Assembly: GCA_903898855.1 (NCBI GenBank)
Contig: CAIUHB010000244.1
Coordinates: forward strand, 1 to 9,877
Direction of reading: 5' to 3'
Source: an uncultured Actinomycetes bacterium
GTDB taxonomy: Bacteria > Actinomycetota > Actinomycetes > Nanopelagicales > Nanopelagicaceae
DNA length: 9,877 bases
Part shown: piece by piece, positions 1 through 7,321 of the stretch
Layout of the letters: each line of letters begins with the position of its first letter
How positions within the stretch are numbered: position 1 is the stretch's first letter
Program-made: the position numbers and the translations under genes
The notes under the pieces: generated by a model
Told to the model about the DNA's origin: nothing
The model's database searches: none
Seen by the model: only the letters and a program-made list of their open reading frames with translations

Positions 1-312
1 AATGAACTCGTGCATACGGTTAAGAGTGCGAATAAATGTTGACTTGCCGCAACCGGAAGGACCGATGAGTGCGGTAACAGTGCCAGGCCAAAAGTCGAGC
101 GAGACATTGGAGAGTGCGTGCTTCTCGCCGAACCAGGCATGTACTCCACGCGCCTCAAGACCTACGCCCATGACATTGCTGCCGGGGGTCTTTGGTTGAT
201 GGCCCGCTGCGATACCAGCGAGTGATGATGGACTAATTGTCTGTTCCATATTCTCTTCACCATTCTCATTTTTTTCGTTATTGCCGTTTGGGCCAAAGTT
301 ATTGGTGGTCAT
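1..312 (-). CDS. pstB: Phosphate ABC transporter ATP-binding protein PstB (N-terminal 104 codons, cut by window edge)
   Basis: This is the ATPase subunit that powers high-affinity phosphate import through the PstC/PstA channel on the cytoplasmic face of the membrane. The visible part contains the Walker A motif GPSGCGKST followed by TFIRTLNRMHE, which is typical of PstB (Arg-Thr-Leu-Asn-Arg-Met). The start ATG (312-310) overlaps the pstA stop codon as ATGA, a 4-nt overlap that implies translational coupling. Before the ATPase domain, which starts near residue 52 (VGLEARGVHAWFGEK), there is a hydrophilic, Asn/Glu-rich stretch of about 50 residues that most PstB proteins lack. Internal ATG codons at residues 22 and 50 are therefore alternative starts. 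The ABC signature and Walker B lie outside the window. Family assignment is secure; the exact start is less so. Confidence 0.93.
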   Translation of the reverse strand, partial: MTTNNFGPNGNNEKNENGEENMEQTISPSSLAGIAAGHQPKTPGSNVMGVGLEARGVHAWFGEKHALSNVSLDFWPGTVTALIGPSGCGKSTFIRTLNRMHEFI

Positions 313-1373
313 TTTCCGACCTTTCGATTTCCGAGGTATCTAGCAGATCCAAAGAGAATCAAGACCATTGCAAGCAATACAAGAATTCCTGCCCACGCCC
401 TTGTTACTGACTGATCCGTTCCATTGTTAAAGCCCTTCCAGATGTAATAAGGAAGTGAACCCATAGGACCTTTAAACATGTTGTAGTTGGTGGTATCTCC
501 GCCACCGGTAAGAAGTACAAGCGGAGCGGTTTCGCCGGCAATACGAGCCACACCCAAGATCATCGCAGTAATCAATCCGCTGCGAGCAGCAGGAACGACA
601 ACCATCATGACGGTGCGCCACTGAGTGCCACCCAGAGCAACGCCAGCTTCGCGTAAGTCGCCGGGAATCAAAAGCAAAACTTCTTCGGAGGTACGAGCAA
701 CAGTTGGAATCATCAAGATGGCAAGTGCCAGCGATCCTTCGATGCCGTTGTAATTCTTGGTGAAAGGATAGACGATTGCAGCCAAGATAAAGAGTCCAGC
801 CACAATTGATGGCACACCAGACATCGCTTGCACCAAGAATTTAATGGGTCGAGCAAAACGACCTTTAATCTCGGTCAAATAAATTGCGGTCAAGATTCCA
901 ATCGGAACGCTAATGATCATCGCGAAAACAACCATCAATACTGTTCCAACAATTGCATGAACAAGTCCACCTTGAGTCACTGCATCATTGACGGTATTGG
1001 AGTGCATATCTTTGAGGAAGATATTGGGATGAATTCCCTTATAGCCGCGAACCACAACGGTGAGCAAAATACTGACGATAGGAGTTACGGCAATAAAGAC
1101 TGCTGCGGTAACGAATCCTCGAAAGATTGCATCTTTCGCAGCTGGAGCGCCACGGCGAAGGTAATTAACGATGAAATCGATGATGATGAAGGCGAAGAAG
1201 AAAATGGCGACGTAAGCCAGCTTTCCCTTCATCGCAGTGGCAGCAACAACACCAAATGAAATAAGGGCGGCAGCGATAAATTGCAGTGCCAGTTCAATCC
1301 GATCTTTTTTAGAAGCAGCCCAAGGCTTATTTGGCTTTGGCGTAATGCTGGCGGGAACGATGGTCTGTGACAT
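309..1373 (-). CDS. pstA: Phosphate ABC transporter permease PstA
   Basis: One of the two membrane-spanning subunits of the PstSCAB phosphate importer. The 354-residue protein has a polar N-terminus, hydrophobic segments at about 28-47, 52-70, 86-108, 137-165, 186-204, 212-224, 263-290 and 327-343, and a permease EAA loop at about 240-262 (REAGVALGGTQWRT) that docks on the ATPase. The following segment ends in the PstA/PstC-typical GET at 280-282. It is longer at the N-terminus than the E. coli protein (two extra hydrophobic segments before the core), as I recall being common in actinobacterial PstA. Its ATG overlaps the pstC stop by one base (TAATG), and its TGA overlaps the pstB start, so the three genes form one operon. 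A 143-codon open frame on the opposite strand is only a shadow. Confidence 0.96.
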   Translation of the reverse strand: MSQTIVPASITPKPNKPWAASKKDRIELALQFIAAALISFGVVAATAMKGKLAYVAIFFFAFIIIDFIVNYLRRGAPAAKDAIFRGFVTAAVFIAVTPIVSILLTVVVRGYKGIHPNIFLKDMHSNTVNDAVTQGGLVHAIVGTVLMVVFAMIISVPIGILTAIYLTEIKGRFARPIKFLVQAMSGVPSIVAGLFILAAIVYPFTKNYNGIEGSLALAILMIPTVARTSEEVLLLIPGDLREAGVALGGTQWRTVMMVVVPAARSGLITAMILGVARIAGETAPLVLLTGGGDTTNYNMFKGPMGSLPYYIWKGFNNGTDQSVTRAWAGILVLLAMVLILFGSARYLGNRKVGK

Positions 1374-2386
1374 TAGCGGCCACTCTTTCCAGCGCGAGCC
1401 ACGATGAAGTCGGCCAAGCTATTGATTATCAGAGTGACGACAAAGAGGATTAAACCGGCTGCCATGAGGGCTTTTACCTCCGCTGGGCTGGCCTCGCCGA
1501 ACTTCTGCAAAATCATCGAAGCCACGTTGCCACCGGCGCTAATGAGTACATGCCAGTTGACCTTATAAACAATATTGAGCACGGTATAGACCGCAACCGT
1601 CTCGCCCATCGCGCGACCTAGTCCAAGCATCGCACCGCCGATTACACCAGAGCGAGCATAAGGAAAGGCAACTGCGCGAATCATTGCCCAACGAGTTGCA
1701 CCGAGTGCGTAAGCAGCTTGAATGCGATCGAGTGGTGTTTGCGAGAAAATTTCACGAGAGATTGAAGTAACAATCGGAATAATCATGATGGCAAGAACTA
1801 GCCCAGCGATAAATGGCGAGCGCGAGAAGTAAGGAACTTCCATTTTGAAAAATGGAATAAAGCCCAGATATTTATGGAGCAATCTCGCCCAGTATTCACC
1901 GCTGGATTCCAACACGAAGAATCCCCACAGTCCAAAGAGGATTGATGGGAAGGCGGCCATTAAGTCGATGAGTGCAACCATGAACTTCTTGATGAAATTT
2001 GGTGCATAGAAAGTTAAGTAAATCGCAGCGCCCACTGAAATAGGGACACCAATTACTACTGCGATGGTTGCAATCACCAACGTGCCAATCAACATCGCGG
2101 CTAAACCAAAGTGTGAGCTCTTGGGATCAAATACTCCGTTGTCATCGACTACTGCGTGCCAATCGCTGCCAGTTATTAATCGAAGACCCTCGCTGTGAAG
2201 CGTGGAATATCCTTGATAGAGCAGGTAGCTCAGTATTAATCCGAGAATGACAAGTGATGAAAGTCCACCACCAGTTACGACTCCGCGAAATACTTTGTCG
2301 GAGAATCGTGGCTTGGTAGTGAGTACTCGCTTCGCTGGAATTGCGGAATTGGCTGCGGCAGGCGGAGTGACCTGGGTGGCTGACAT
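1373..2386 (-). CDS. pstC: Phosphate ABC transporter permease PstC
   Basis: Partner permease of PstA in the inner-membrane phosphate channel. The 337-residue product has a cytoplasmic N-terminus rich in Ala/Pro, a first membrane segment at about 40-58, and a permease core from about 95 to 330. The EAA loop is at about 221-243 (RIQAAYALGATRWAMIRAV), followed by GLGRAMGET at 255-263, the PstC hallmark. PFPSILFG-like sequence AAFPSILFG at 144-152 is also typical. The start ATG (2386-2384) has an AGGA ribosome site 7 nt upstream. It is the first gene of the operon; the usual pstS substrate-binding gene is not directly upstream, because the next gene (orn) points the other way. A four-unit PHO-box-like array precedes it, which fits induction by phosphate starvation. 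Confidence 0.96.
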   Translation of the reverse strand: MSATQVTPPAAANSAIPAKRVLTTKPRFSDKVFRGVVTGGGLSSLVILGLILSYLLYQGYSTLHSEGLRLITGSDWHAVVDDNGVFDPKSSHFGLAAMLIGTLVIATIAVVIGVPISVGAAIYLTFYAPNFIKKFMVALIDLMAAFPSILFGLWGFFVLESSGEYWARLLHKYLGFIPFFKMEVPYFSRSPFIAGLVLAIMIIPIVTSISREIFSQTPLDRIQAAYALGATRWAMIRAVAFPYARSGVIGGAMLGLGRAMGETVAVYTVLNIVYKVNWHVLISAGGNVASMILQKFGEASPAEVKALMAAGLILFVVTLIINSLADFIVARAGKSGR

Positions 2387-2393
2387 GGCGCAA

Positions 2394-2397
2394 TCCT
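2394..2397 (-). promoter_or_regulatory. Ribosome binding site of pstC
   Basis: On the minus strand the leader reads ACGAGGATTGCGCC and then ATG, placing AGGA 7 nt before the pstC start. This supports the chosen start codon. Confidence 0.7.
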
Positions 2398-2400
2398 CGT

Positions 2401-2417
2401 AAAAGCGCAGGGCTTTT
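2401..2417 (-). other. Small hairpin in the pstC leader
   Basis: AAAAGC at 2401-2406 and GCTTTT at 2412-2417 form a perfect 6-bp stem with a 5-nt loop, just upstream of the pstC ribosome site on the minus strand. It may shape the leader RNA or be incidental. No stretch of U follows on that strand, so it is unlikely to be an intrinsic terminator for pstC. Confidence 0.35.
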
Positions 2418-2418
2418 G

Positions 2419-2458
2419 AGTGAGAAAAAGGTTACGAGATGGTGAACGACGAGTGAAA
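2419..2458 (-). promoter_or_regulatory. PHO-box-like array (four 11-nt-spaced units) upstream of pstC
   Basis: Read on the minus strand, units TTTCACT (2458-2452), GTTCACC (2447-2441), CGTAACC (2436-2430) and TCTCACT (2425-2419) begin exactly 11 nt apart. Actinobacterial PhoP is known to bind 11-nt direct repeats of GTTCACC type upstream of pst operons; the second unit is identical to that consensus and the others match 4 to 5 of 7 positions (the third unit, 4). Four units would accommodate two PhoP dimers. The array ends 32 nt before the pstC ATG. No phoP/phoR gene is in the window, so the regulator is inferred. Confidence 0.65.
2429..2457 (-). promoter_or_regulatory. Candidate core promoter of the pst operon
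   Basis: On the minus strand TTCACT (2457-2452) and TAACCT (2434-2429) are separated by 17 nt; the latter fits the actinobacterial TANNNT -10 box. A transcript would start near 2422, giving a leader of about 36 nt. The elements overlap the PHO-box units, so one of the two readings may be coincidental. Confidence 0.35.
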
Positions 2459-2487
2459 TCCCGTACGGAGGCGCCAGGCTCAGCCGT

Positions 2488-2493
2488 TACCCT
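2488..2493 (+). promoter_or_regulatory. -10 box of orn, suggesting a leaderless transcript
   Basis: TACCCT fits TANNNT and ends 7 nt before the orn ATG at 2501, so RNA would begin at or next to the start codon. No Shine-Dalgarno sequence is present before that ATG, which fits the leaderless mRNAs common in actinobacteria. No convincing -35 box is seen. Confidence 0.4.
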
Positions 2494-2500
2494 TAACCCC

Positions 2501-3073
2501 ATGGCCAGCAATAGCAAGAACGGTAAGAACGACTCCCCCAACCTGATTTGGGTCGATTGCGAGATGACCGGGCTAGACCTTAATAAAGATGCATTGGTGG
2601 AGATTGCGGTGCTGGTGACTGATGCCCAACTCAATGTCCTGGGCGAAGGCGTCGACCTTGTCATTAAGTGCGATCAAGCCTCCTTGGATGGGATGAATGA
2701 CTTTGTCCGCGAGATGCACACCGCCTCTGGCTTAATCACCGAAATTCCAAACGGCGTCACCCATGCCGAGGCCGAGGCCGCCATCTTGGAGTATCTCGCC
2801 AAGTACGCCCCCGATGCCGGCAAATCCCCATTGGCCGGAAACTCGGTCTACGTTGATCGCGGCTTCATTGCGCGCGACCTTCCGGCCTTCAACGCCTACC
2901 TGCACTACCGCACGATCGATGTCTCGACGATTAAAGAGTTGGCTCGACGCTGGTATCCACGCACATATTTCTCTGCGCCAAAGAAGACCGGCAATCACCG
3001 GGCGCTGGGCGATATTCGAGACTCCATCGATGAGCTCGATTACTACCGAAGCTCCATATTTATTAAGGACTAA
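2501..3073 (+). CDS. orn: Oligoribonuclease Orn (DEDDh 3'-5' exonuclease)
   Basis: Cytoplasmic exonuclease that degrades very short RNAs, including dinucleotides such as pGpG, to mononucleotides, the last step of RNA turnover. Counting from the ATG at 2501 (190 residues), the DEDDh residues are all visible: D19 and E21 in WVDCEMTG, D119 in NSVYVDRGF, and H166 and D171 in GNHRALGDIRDS. The block DVSTIKELARRWYP at 140-153 is diagnostic of Orn. The frame is open back to a GTG at 2420, but those 27 extra residues are Arg-rich, unlike Orn N-termini, and overlap the regulatory region of pstC, so the inner ATG is preferred. It is divergent from pstC. In other actinobacteria orn is a close neighbour of tRNA-His; here a secreted-protein gene lies between them. 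Confidence 0.96.
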   Translation: MASNSKNGKNDSPNLIWVDCEMTGLDLNKDALVEIAVLVTDAQLNVLGEGVDLVIKCDQASLDGMNDFVREMHTASGLITEIPNGVTHAEAEAAILEYLAKYAPDAGKSPLAGNSVYVDRGFIARDLPAFNAYLHYRTIDVSTIKELARRWYPRTYFSAPKKTGNHRALGDIRDSIDELDYYRSSIFIKD

Positions 3074-3086
3074 GTTAAGCACTCTC

Positions 3087-4493
3087 ATGAACAATTACTT
3101 AGGTAAATCTGAATCAGGAGAGCGAAGCAAGAAGCGACTACTTTTTATTGGAATCGCCGCTTTGCTCGGTTCATTGATATCTATTCCACACGCAAACGCT
3201 GTAGTTGTGCCAACTGCTCCAACAAATATCTCCGTCACTGCCGCCGCCGGCGCCTAAGTCGTGAGTTGGCAGCCACCTCAATACGACAGCAACAGTGTTA
3301 CTGCATATTCAATTGAATATTCATCCACGGGCTCAGCTCCTTGGACTGTAGCCAGCAACTCAATTGCAGCATCAGCACGTAACTACACAATTTCTTCCCT
3401 TAATCCAGGTACTTATTATTTTGTTCGAATGACCGCGCTCAATGGCGCGAGCGCAAGTCCTTACGGGTATCCATGGACCCCGATCTATAGCACCAGCACC
3501 ACCAATCGCGATGCGAACAGCAAAATCGTTTATGACTCCGGTGGCGGATTAGGTGGCAGTGATTCAGCCTCTGTTGTTCAGTCAGCAATGACCGCTGGCG
3601 GATATGGATTTACGCGCGTGAAATACCATATGGAATACAAGCAAAGCTCTGCACTTGTATATGCAGATGCCGATATGGCCAAGTGGGATACATCAACAAT
3701 TCCTTATAACTCACAAACTTCCTACGGTGCATCAATATCAAGTTTGCGTGTTCCATCCTCGGCGGCTGCTGACTTATTCCAAGTCCAAACTAACGTTAAC
3801 GACCTCACCGTGGTCTCAAGTCTCTCCACGTTAAATGTTTCAAATAAAGTTGGCCGTTTGGAAATCTGGCCTTATAACTATGCCCAAGGAGTCAGCGGTC
3901 TTTCATATCCCGGAAATGGCTCAAATTACGATCTTGATGATCAATATATTTCCGGTGGATATTACGGTTCTTTTCAGGTGCACGATGTGACTGATTCCAA
4001 CACGATTCTTGCCTGGAACGATCACGCAAATGGCGTTACTTCCGATGTTGGAATCGGAACAATGAGTGGTGGCAATCCCGACTGGACTTTTTGTGGAGCA
4101 CAAACGCCTCTTTGTACTTCCTGGTCGGCATTTCATCTCTATATTTACATCAACATTCCAGCAACACCCACAAATCCAAATAGTTCGTCAGTCTCGCTAA
4201 ACGTCGCAGCTTCAACATCATTCCGAACAGCTACGTCGATTGTGGCCAACACCTCCCTCAGCGGAAAAGTAACTTTTTATGCAAATGGCAAGCGGATTCC
4301 AGGATGCATATCTCTTCCCACTGTCACCAACAATGGCGTTAACCCAGCTACCTATTCCGCAACCTGCTTCTGGCGCCCATCGGTTCATGGGCAGAACAAC
4401 GTAAGCGCCACTTTCACTCCATATGTCGGACCCACTTCTCGGGGAGCTTCGCTGACCCCAATCACTACGATCTCCCGCACAACCACTCGCTAA
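3087..4493 (+). pseudogene. Secreted fibronectin-III / lectin-like surface protein, interrupted by an in-frame stop
   Basis: From ATG 3087 the frame encodes a Lys/Arg-rich start, a hydrophobic core and a probable signal peptidase site (IPHANA before VVVPTAP), then the first strand of a fibronectin type III domain (PTAPTNISVTAAAGA). A TAA at 3255-3257 stops it after 56 codons, yet the same frame goes on for 411 more (VVSWQPPQYDSNSVTAYSIE), completing that FnIII domain. The stop therefore looks like one substitution, such as CAA or AAA to TAA. After FnIII (to about 3500) comes a beta-rich region of about 210 residues with LEIWPYNYA, YGSFQVHD and DVGIGTMSGGNPDWTF, resembling, from memory, a domain of secreted planctomycete/verrucomicrobial sialate O-acetylesterase-like proteins. 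The last 100 residues form a module shared with the gene at 5541. The 3' part could only be made alone from GTG 3261, which lacks a ribosome site and would begin inside FnIII. A sequencing error is possible. Confidence 0.75.
4191..4490 (+). other. Shared C-terminal surface module, copy 1
   Basis: The last 100 codons of the interrupted FnIII protein contain GKVTFYANGKRIPGC, a second Cys in ATCFWRPSVHG, then SATFTP and a terminal RTTTR. These line up with the end of the protein at 5541-6995. The fold is probably Ig-like, and the two Cys could form a disulfide. The function is unknown; an envelope-anchoring or sorting role is only a guess. Confidence 0.7.
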
Positions 4494-4520
4494 CCACTCG
4501 ATTCAGCTTCCCGAGCGAGT
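4485..4520 (+). terminator. Inverted repeat after the FnIII protein gene, no U-tract
   Basis: ACTCGCT at 4485-4491 pairs perfectly with AGCGAGT at 4514-4520 across a 22-nt loop and overlaps the stop codon. There is no run of T after it, so a role as terminator is uncertain. Confidence 0.3.
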
Positions 4521-4544
4521 CATCGCGACCTATTTCCCCTGGGG

Positions 4545-4550
4545 TAGGAT
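4545..4550 (+). promoter_or_regulatory. Candidate -10 box for tRNA-His
   Basis: TAGGAT fits TANNNT and would place the transcript start around 4557, a few bases before the mature tRNA 5' end. No clear -35 box is present. Confidence 0.3.
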
Positions 4551-4562
4551 TGGCCATCCATG

Positions 4563-4638
4563 GTGGGCGTAGCTCAGCTGGTAGAGCACTCGGTTGTGGT
4601 CCGAGATGTCGCGGGTTCGAGCCCCGTCGCTCACCCCA
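4563..4638 (+). tRNA. tRNA-His (anticodon GTG)
   Basis: A full cloverleaf is visible. The acceptor strands GTGGGCG (4563-4569) and CGCTCAC (4628-4634) pair with one G-U, the anticodon arm is CTCGG TTGTGGT CCGAG with anticodon GTG, and the T loop has GGTTCGAGCC. C at 4635 can pair with G at 4562, the extra G(-1):C73 pair that identifies histidine tRNA. CCA is encoded at 4636-4638. It lies between a secreted-protein gene and ppa. Confidence 0.97.
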
Positions 4639-4650
4639 CCCTTTTCCGCA

Positions 4651-4675
4651 GATTTCTGCACGATTTCTGCACGAT
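4651..4675 (+). repeat. Tandem 11-nt repeat between tRNA-His and ppa
   Basis: GATTTCTGCAC occurs twice in perfect tandem (4651-4661, 4662-4672) and is followed by a partial third copy, GAT. It begins 13 nt after the tRNA CCA and ends about 20 nt before the ppa start. A similar 11-nt tandem repeat follows tRNA-Lys. Such spacing can bind a response-regulator dimer, but the sequence does not match the PHO box; slippage duplication is the simple alternative. Confidence 0.85.
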
Positions 4676-4681
4676 GAACCC

Positions 4682-4686
4682 AGGAG
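4682..4686 (+). promoter_or_regulatory. Ribosome binding site that fixes the GTG start of ppa
   Basis: AGGAG sits 7 nt before GTG 4694. This supports GTG as the start rather than any downstream ATG. Confidence 0.8.
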
Positions 4687-4693
4687 ATAATTA

Positions 4694-5209
4694 GTGAGTA
4701 CAACCGGAAAGCCAACTATCTTCGACGTCGTTATCGAAATCCCAGCAGGTAGCCGCAACAAGTACGAGATCAATCACGATACCGGCGAAGTTCGCCTAGA
4801 CCGCATGCTCTTTACCGCAACTCGTTTTCCCCACGACTACGGATTTGTAAAAAACACTCTCTCTAACGATGGCGATCCACTTGACGCACTGGTCATGCTT
4901 GATGAGCCAACTTTTCCAGGATGCGTTGTGAGTTGCCGCGTAATTGGCATGTTCCGCATGACCGATGAAAAGGGCGGCGACGACAAACTTCTCTGCGTCG
5001 CAGCTGGCGATATTCGTAAATCTAATCTCAAAGATTTAGATGATGTTCCATACTATGAACTCGAAGAAATTAAGCACTTCTTTGAGGTCTACAAGACACT
5101 TGAGCCAGGCAAAGAAGTACATGGCGGAGACTGGGTCGGGCACGATGCCGCCGAAGCAGAAATCCAAGCTTCCTACGACCGTTACAAGACAACTCCTTCA
5201 AAGCATTAA
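4694..5209 (+). CDS. ppa: Inorganic pyrophosphatase (family I, soluble)
   Basis: Cytoplasmic, Mg-dependent enzyme that hydrolyses pyrophosphate to two phosphates and so drives nucleotide polymerisation and activation reactions. The 171-residue length fits bacterial family I enzymes. Active-site residues are visible: E15 in [12 protein letters not shown] with K23 and E25, FPHDYGFV at 45-52, the metal-binding motif DGDPLD with D59, D61 and D64, and D96-D97-K98 in GGDDKLL. The C-terminal YK(T)LEPGK at 133-140 and the following WVGHDAAE also fit. Translation begins at GTG with a good AGGAG site. glnB follows after only 3 nt, so the two are probably co-transcribed; this pairing is not a standard one. 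A tandem 11-nt repeat precedes the gene. Confidence 0.97.
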   Translation: MSTTGKPTIFDVVIEIPAGSRNKYEINHDTGEVRLDRMLFTATRFPHDYGFVKNTLSNDGDPLDALVMLDEPTFPGCVVSCRVIGMFRMTDEKGGDDKLLCVAAGDIRKSNLKDLDDVPYYELEEIKHFFEVYKTLEPGKEVHGGDWVGHDAAEAEIQASYDRYKTTPSKH

Positions 5210-5212
5210 TAG

Positions 5213-6995
<1,783 letters not shown>

Positions 6996-7002
6996 GCGGT
7001 GA

Positions 7003-7018
7003 GGCACTTCGATGTGCC
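7003..7018 (+). other. Short hairpin after the Ig-repeat gene
   Basis: GGCAC and GTGCC form a perfect 5-bp stem with a 6-nt loop, 7 nt after the stop codon. No T-run follows. It could protect the 3' end of the message or help termination together with the next hairpin. Confidence 0.3.
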
Positions 7019-7046
7019 GCGATTTAGGCTGGCAGAGATGCGCTTT

Positions 7047-7077
7047 AAACCCTCAACCCGCCGTAGATAGGGTTTTT
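7047..7077 (+). terminator. Probable intrinsic terminator after the Ig-repeat gene
   Basis: AAACCCT (7047-7053) pairs with AGGGTTT (7069-7075) across a 15-nt loop, and the T-run at 7073-7077 overlaps the stem end. It would close the ppa-glnB-surface-protein unit before tRNA-Lys. The stem is A/T-rich at its base and the loop long, so strength is uncertain. Confidence 0.45.
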
Positions 7078-7104
7078 GCAGCCCGTCCCCGGCGCTGATA
7101 GGGT
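7076..7104 (+). promoter_or_regulatory. Candidate promoter of tRNA-Lys
   Basis: TTGCAG (7076-7081) and TAGGGT (7099-7104) are separated by 17 nt, and TAGGGT fits the actinobacterial TANNNT -10 box. Transcription would start near 7111, 43 nt before the tRNA. A second TAGGGT at 7068-7073 lies in the terminator stem. The -35 box matches TTGACA at only three positions. Confidence 0.38.
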
Positions 7105-7153
7105 CTGCTCCGCACCAAGTAAGTACCCGCAAGACCACAATTTCACATATCCC

Positions 7154-7226
7154 GCGTTGTTAGCTCAGTTGGTAGAGCAGGTGACTCTTAATCACCGGGT
7201 CGGGGGTTCGAGTCCCTCACAACGCA
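7154..7226 (+). tRNA. tRNA-Lys (anticodon CTT)
   Basis: The acceptor strands GCGTTGT (7154-7160) and ACAACGC (7219-7225) pair perfectly, with discriminator A at 7226. The D arm has AGCTCAGTTGGTAGAGC, the anticodon arm is GGTGA CTCTTAA TCACC with anticodon CTT, and the T arm contains GGGGTTCGAGTCCC. No CCA is encoded; CTT follows, so CCA must be added after transcription, unlike the tRNA-His in this window. Confidence 0.97.
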
Positions 7227-7238
7227 CTTATAGACAGG

Positions 7239-7260
7239 TGATTTTCTCCTGATTTTCTCT
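7239..7260 (+). repeat. Tandem 11-nt repeat between tRNA-Lys and the DUF1566-like gene
   Basis: TGATTTTCTCC (7239-7249) is followed at once by TGATTTTCTCT (7250-7260), 10 of 11 identical. It begins 13 nt after the tRNA end, the same offset as the repeat behind tRNA-His, and lies directly upstream of a TACAAT box. It could be an operator overlapping a promoter, a U-rich tRNA trailer, or slippage. Confidence 0.8.
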
Positions 7261-7265
7261 ACAAT
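7260..7265 (+). promoter_or_regulatory. Candidate -10 box for the DUF1566-like gene
   Basis: TACAAT fits TANNNT well. A start near 7272 would give a leader of about 67 nt to ATG 7339. No good -35 box lies at 17 nt; that region is occupied by the 11-nt tandem repeat, so an activator might be needed. Confidence 0.4.
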
Positions 7266-7321
7266 TACTGCATTGTTGAGTCGCTGATTACGAACCGTTC
7301 CTGGCTCCTACTCTTCAAGAT

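Noticed and set aside
828..1259. 143-codon open frame on the plus strand
   Set aside because: It lies wholly antisense to pstA, has a composition unlike a real protein (rich in Asn, Asp, Ser and Cys) and has no ribosome site.
2420..2500. GTG 2420 as an earlier start of orn
   Set aside because: It would add 27 Arg-rich residues not typical of Orn and cover the PHO-box region; ATG 2501 fits the family length and a leaderless start.
2763..3257. 164-codon plus-strand frame overlapping orn and the next gene's start
   Set aside because: Its first part is an out-of-frame reading of orn; only the section from ATG 3087 looks like a real signal peptide, so that start is used.
3261..4493. Independent 410-codon gene from GTG 3261
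   Set aside because: No ribosome site, no signal peptide, and it would begin inside an FnIII domain whose first strand is encoded just before the TAA in the same frame.
4651..4675. Start of a CRISPR array
   Set aside because: The 11-nt units are directly adjacent with no spacers, far shorter than CRISPR repeats, and no cas gene is present.
4465..4773. Minus-strand frames containing a 'RRGSNPRHLGPQPSALP'-like peptide
   Set aside because: This is the well-known false translation of the antisense of a tRNA gene (here tRNA-His), not a protein.
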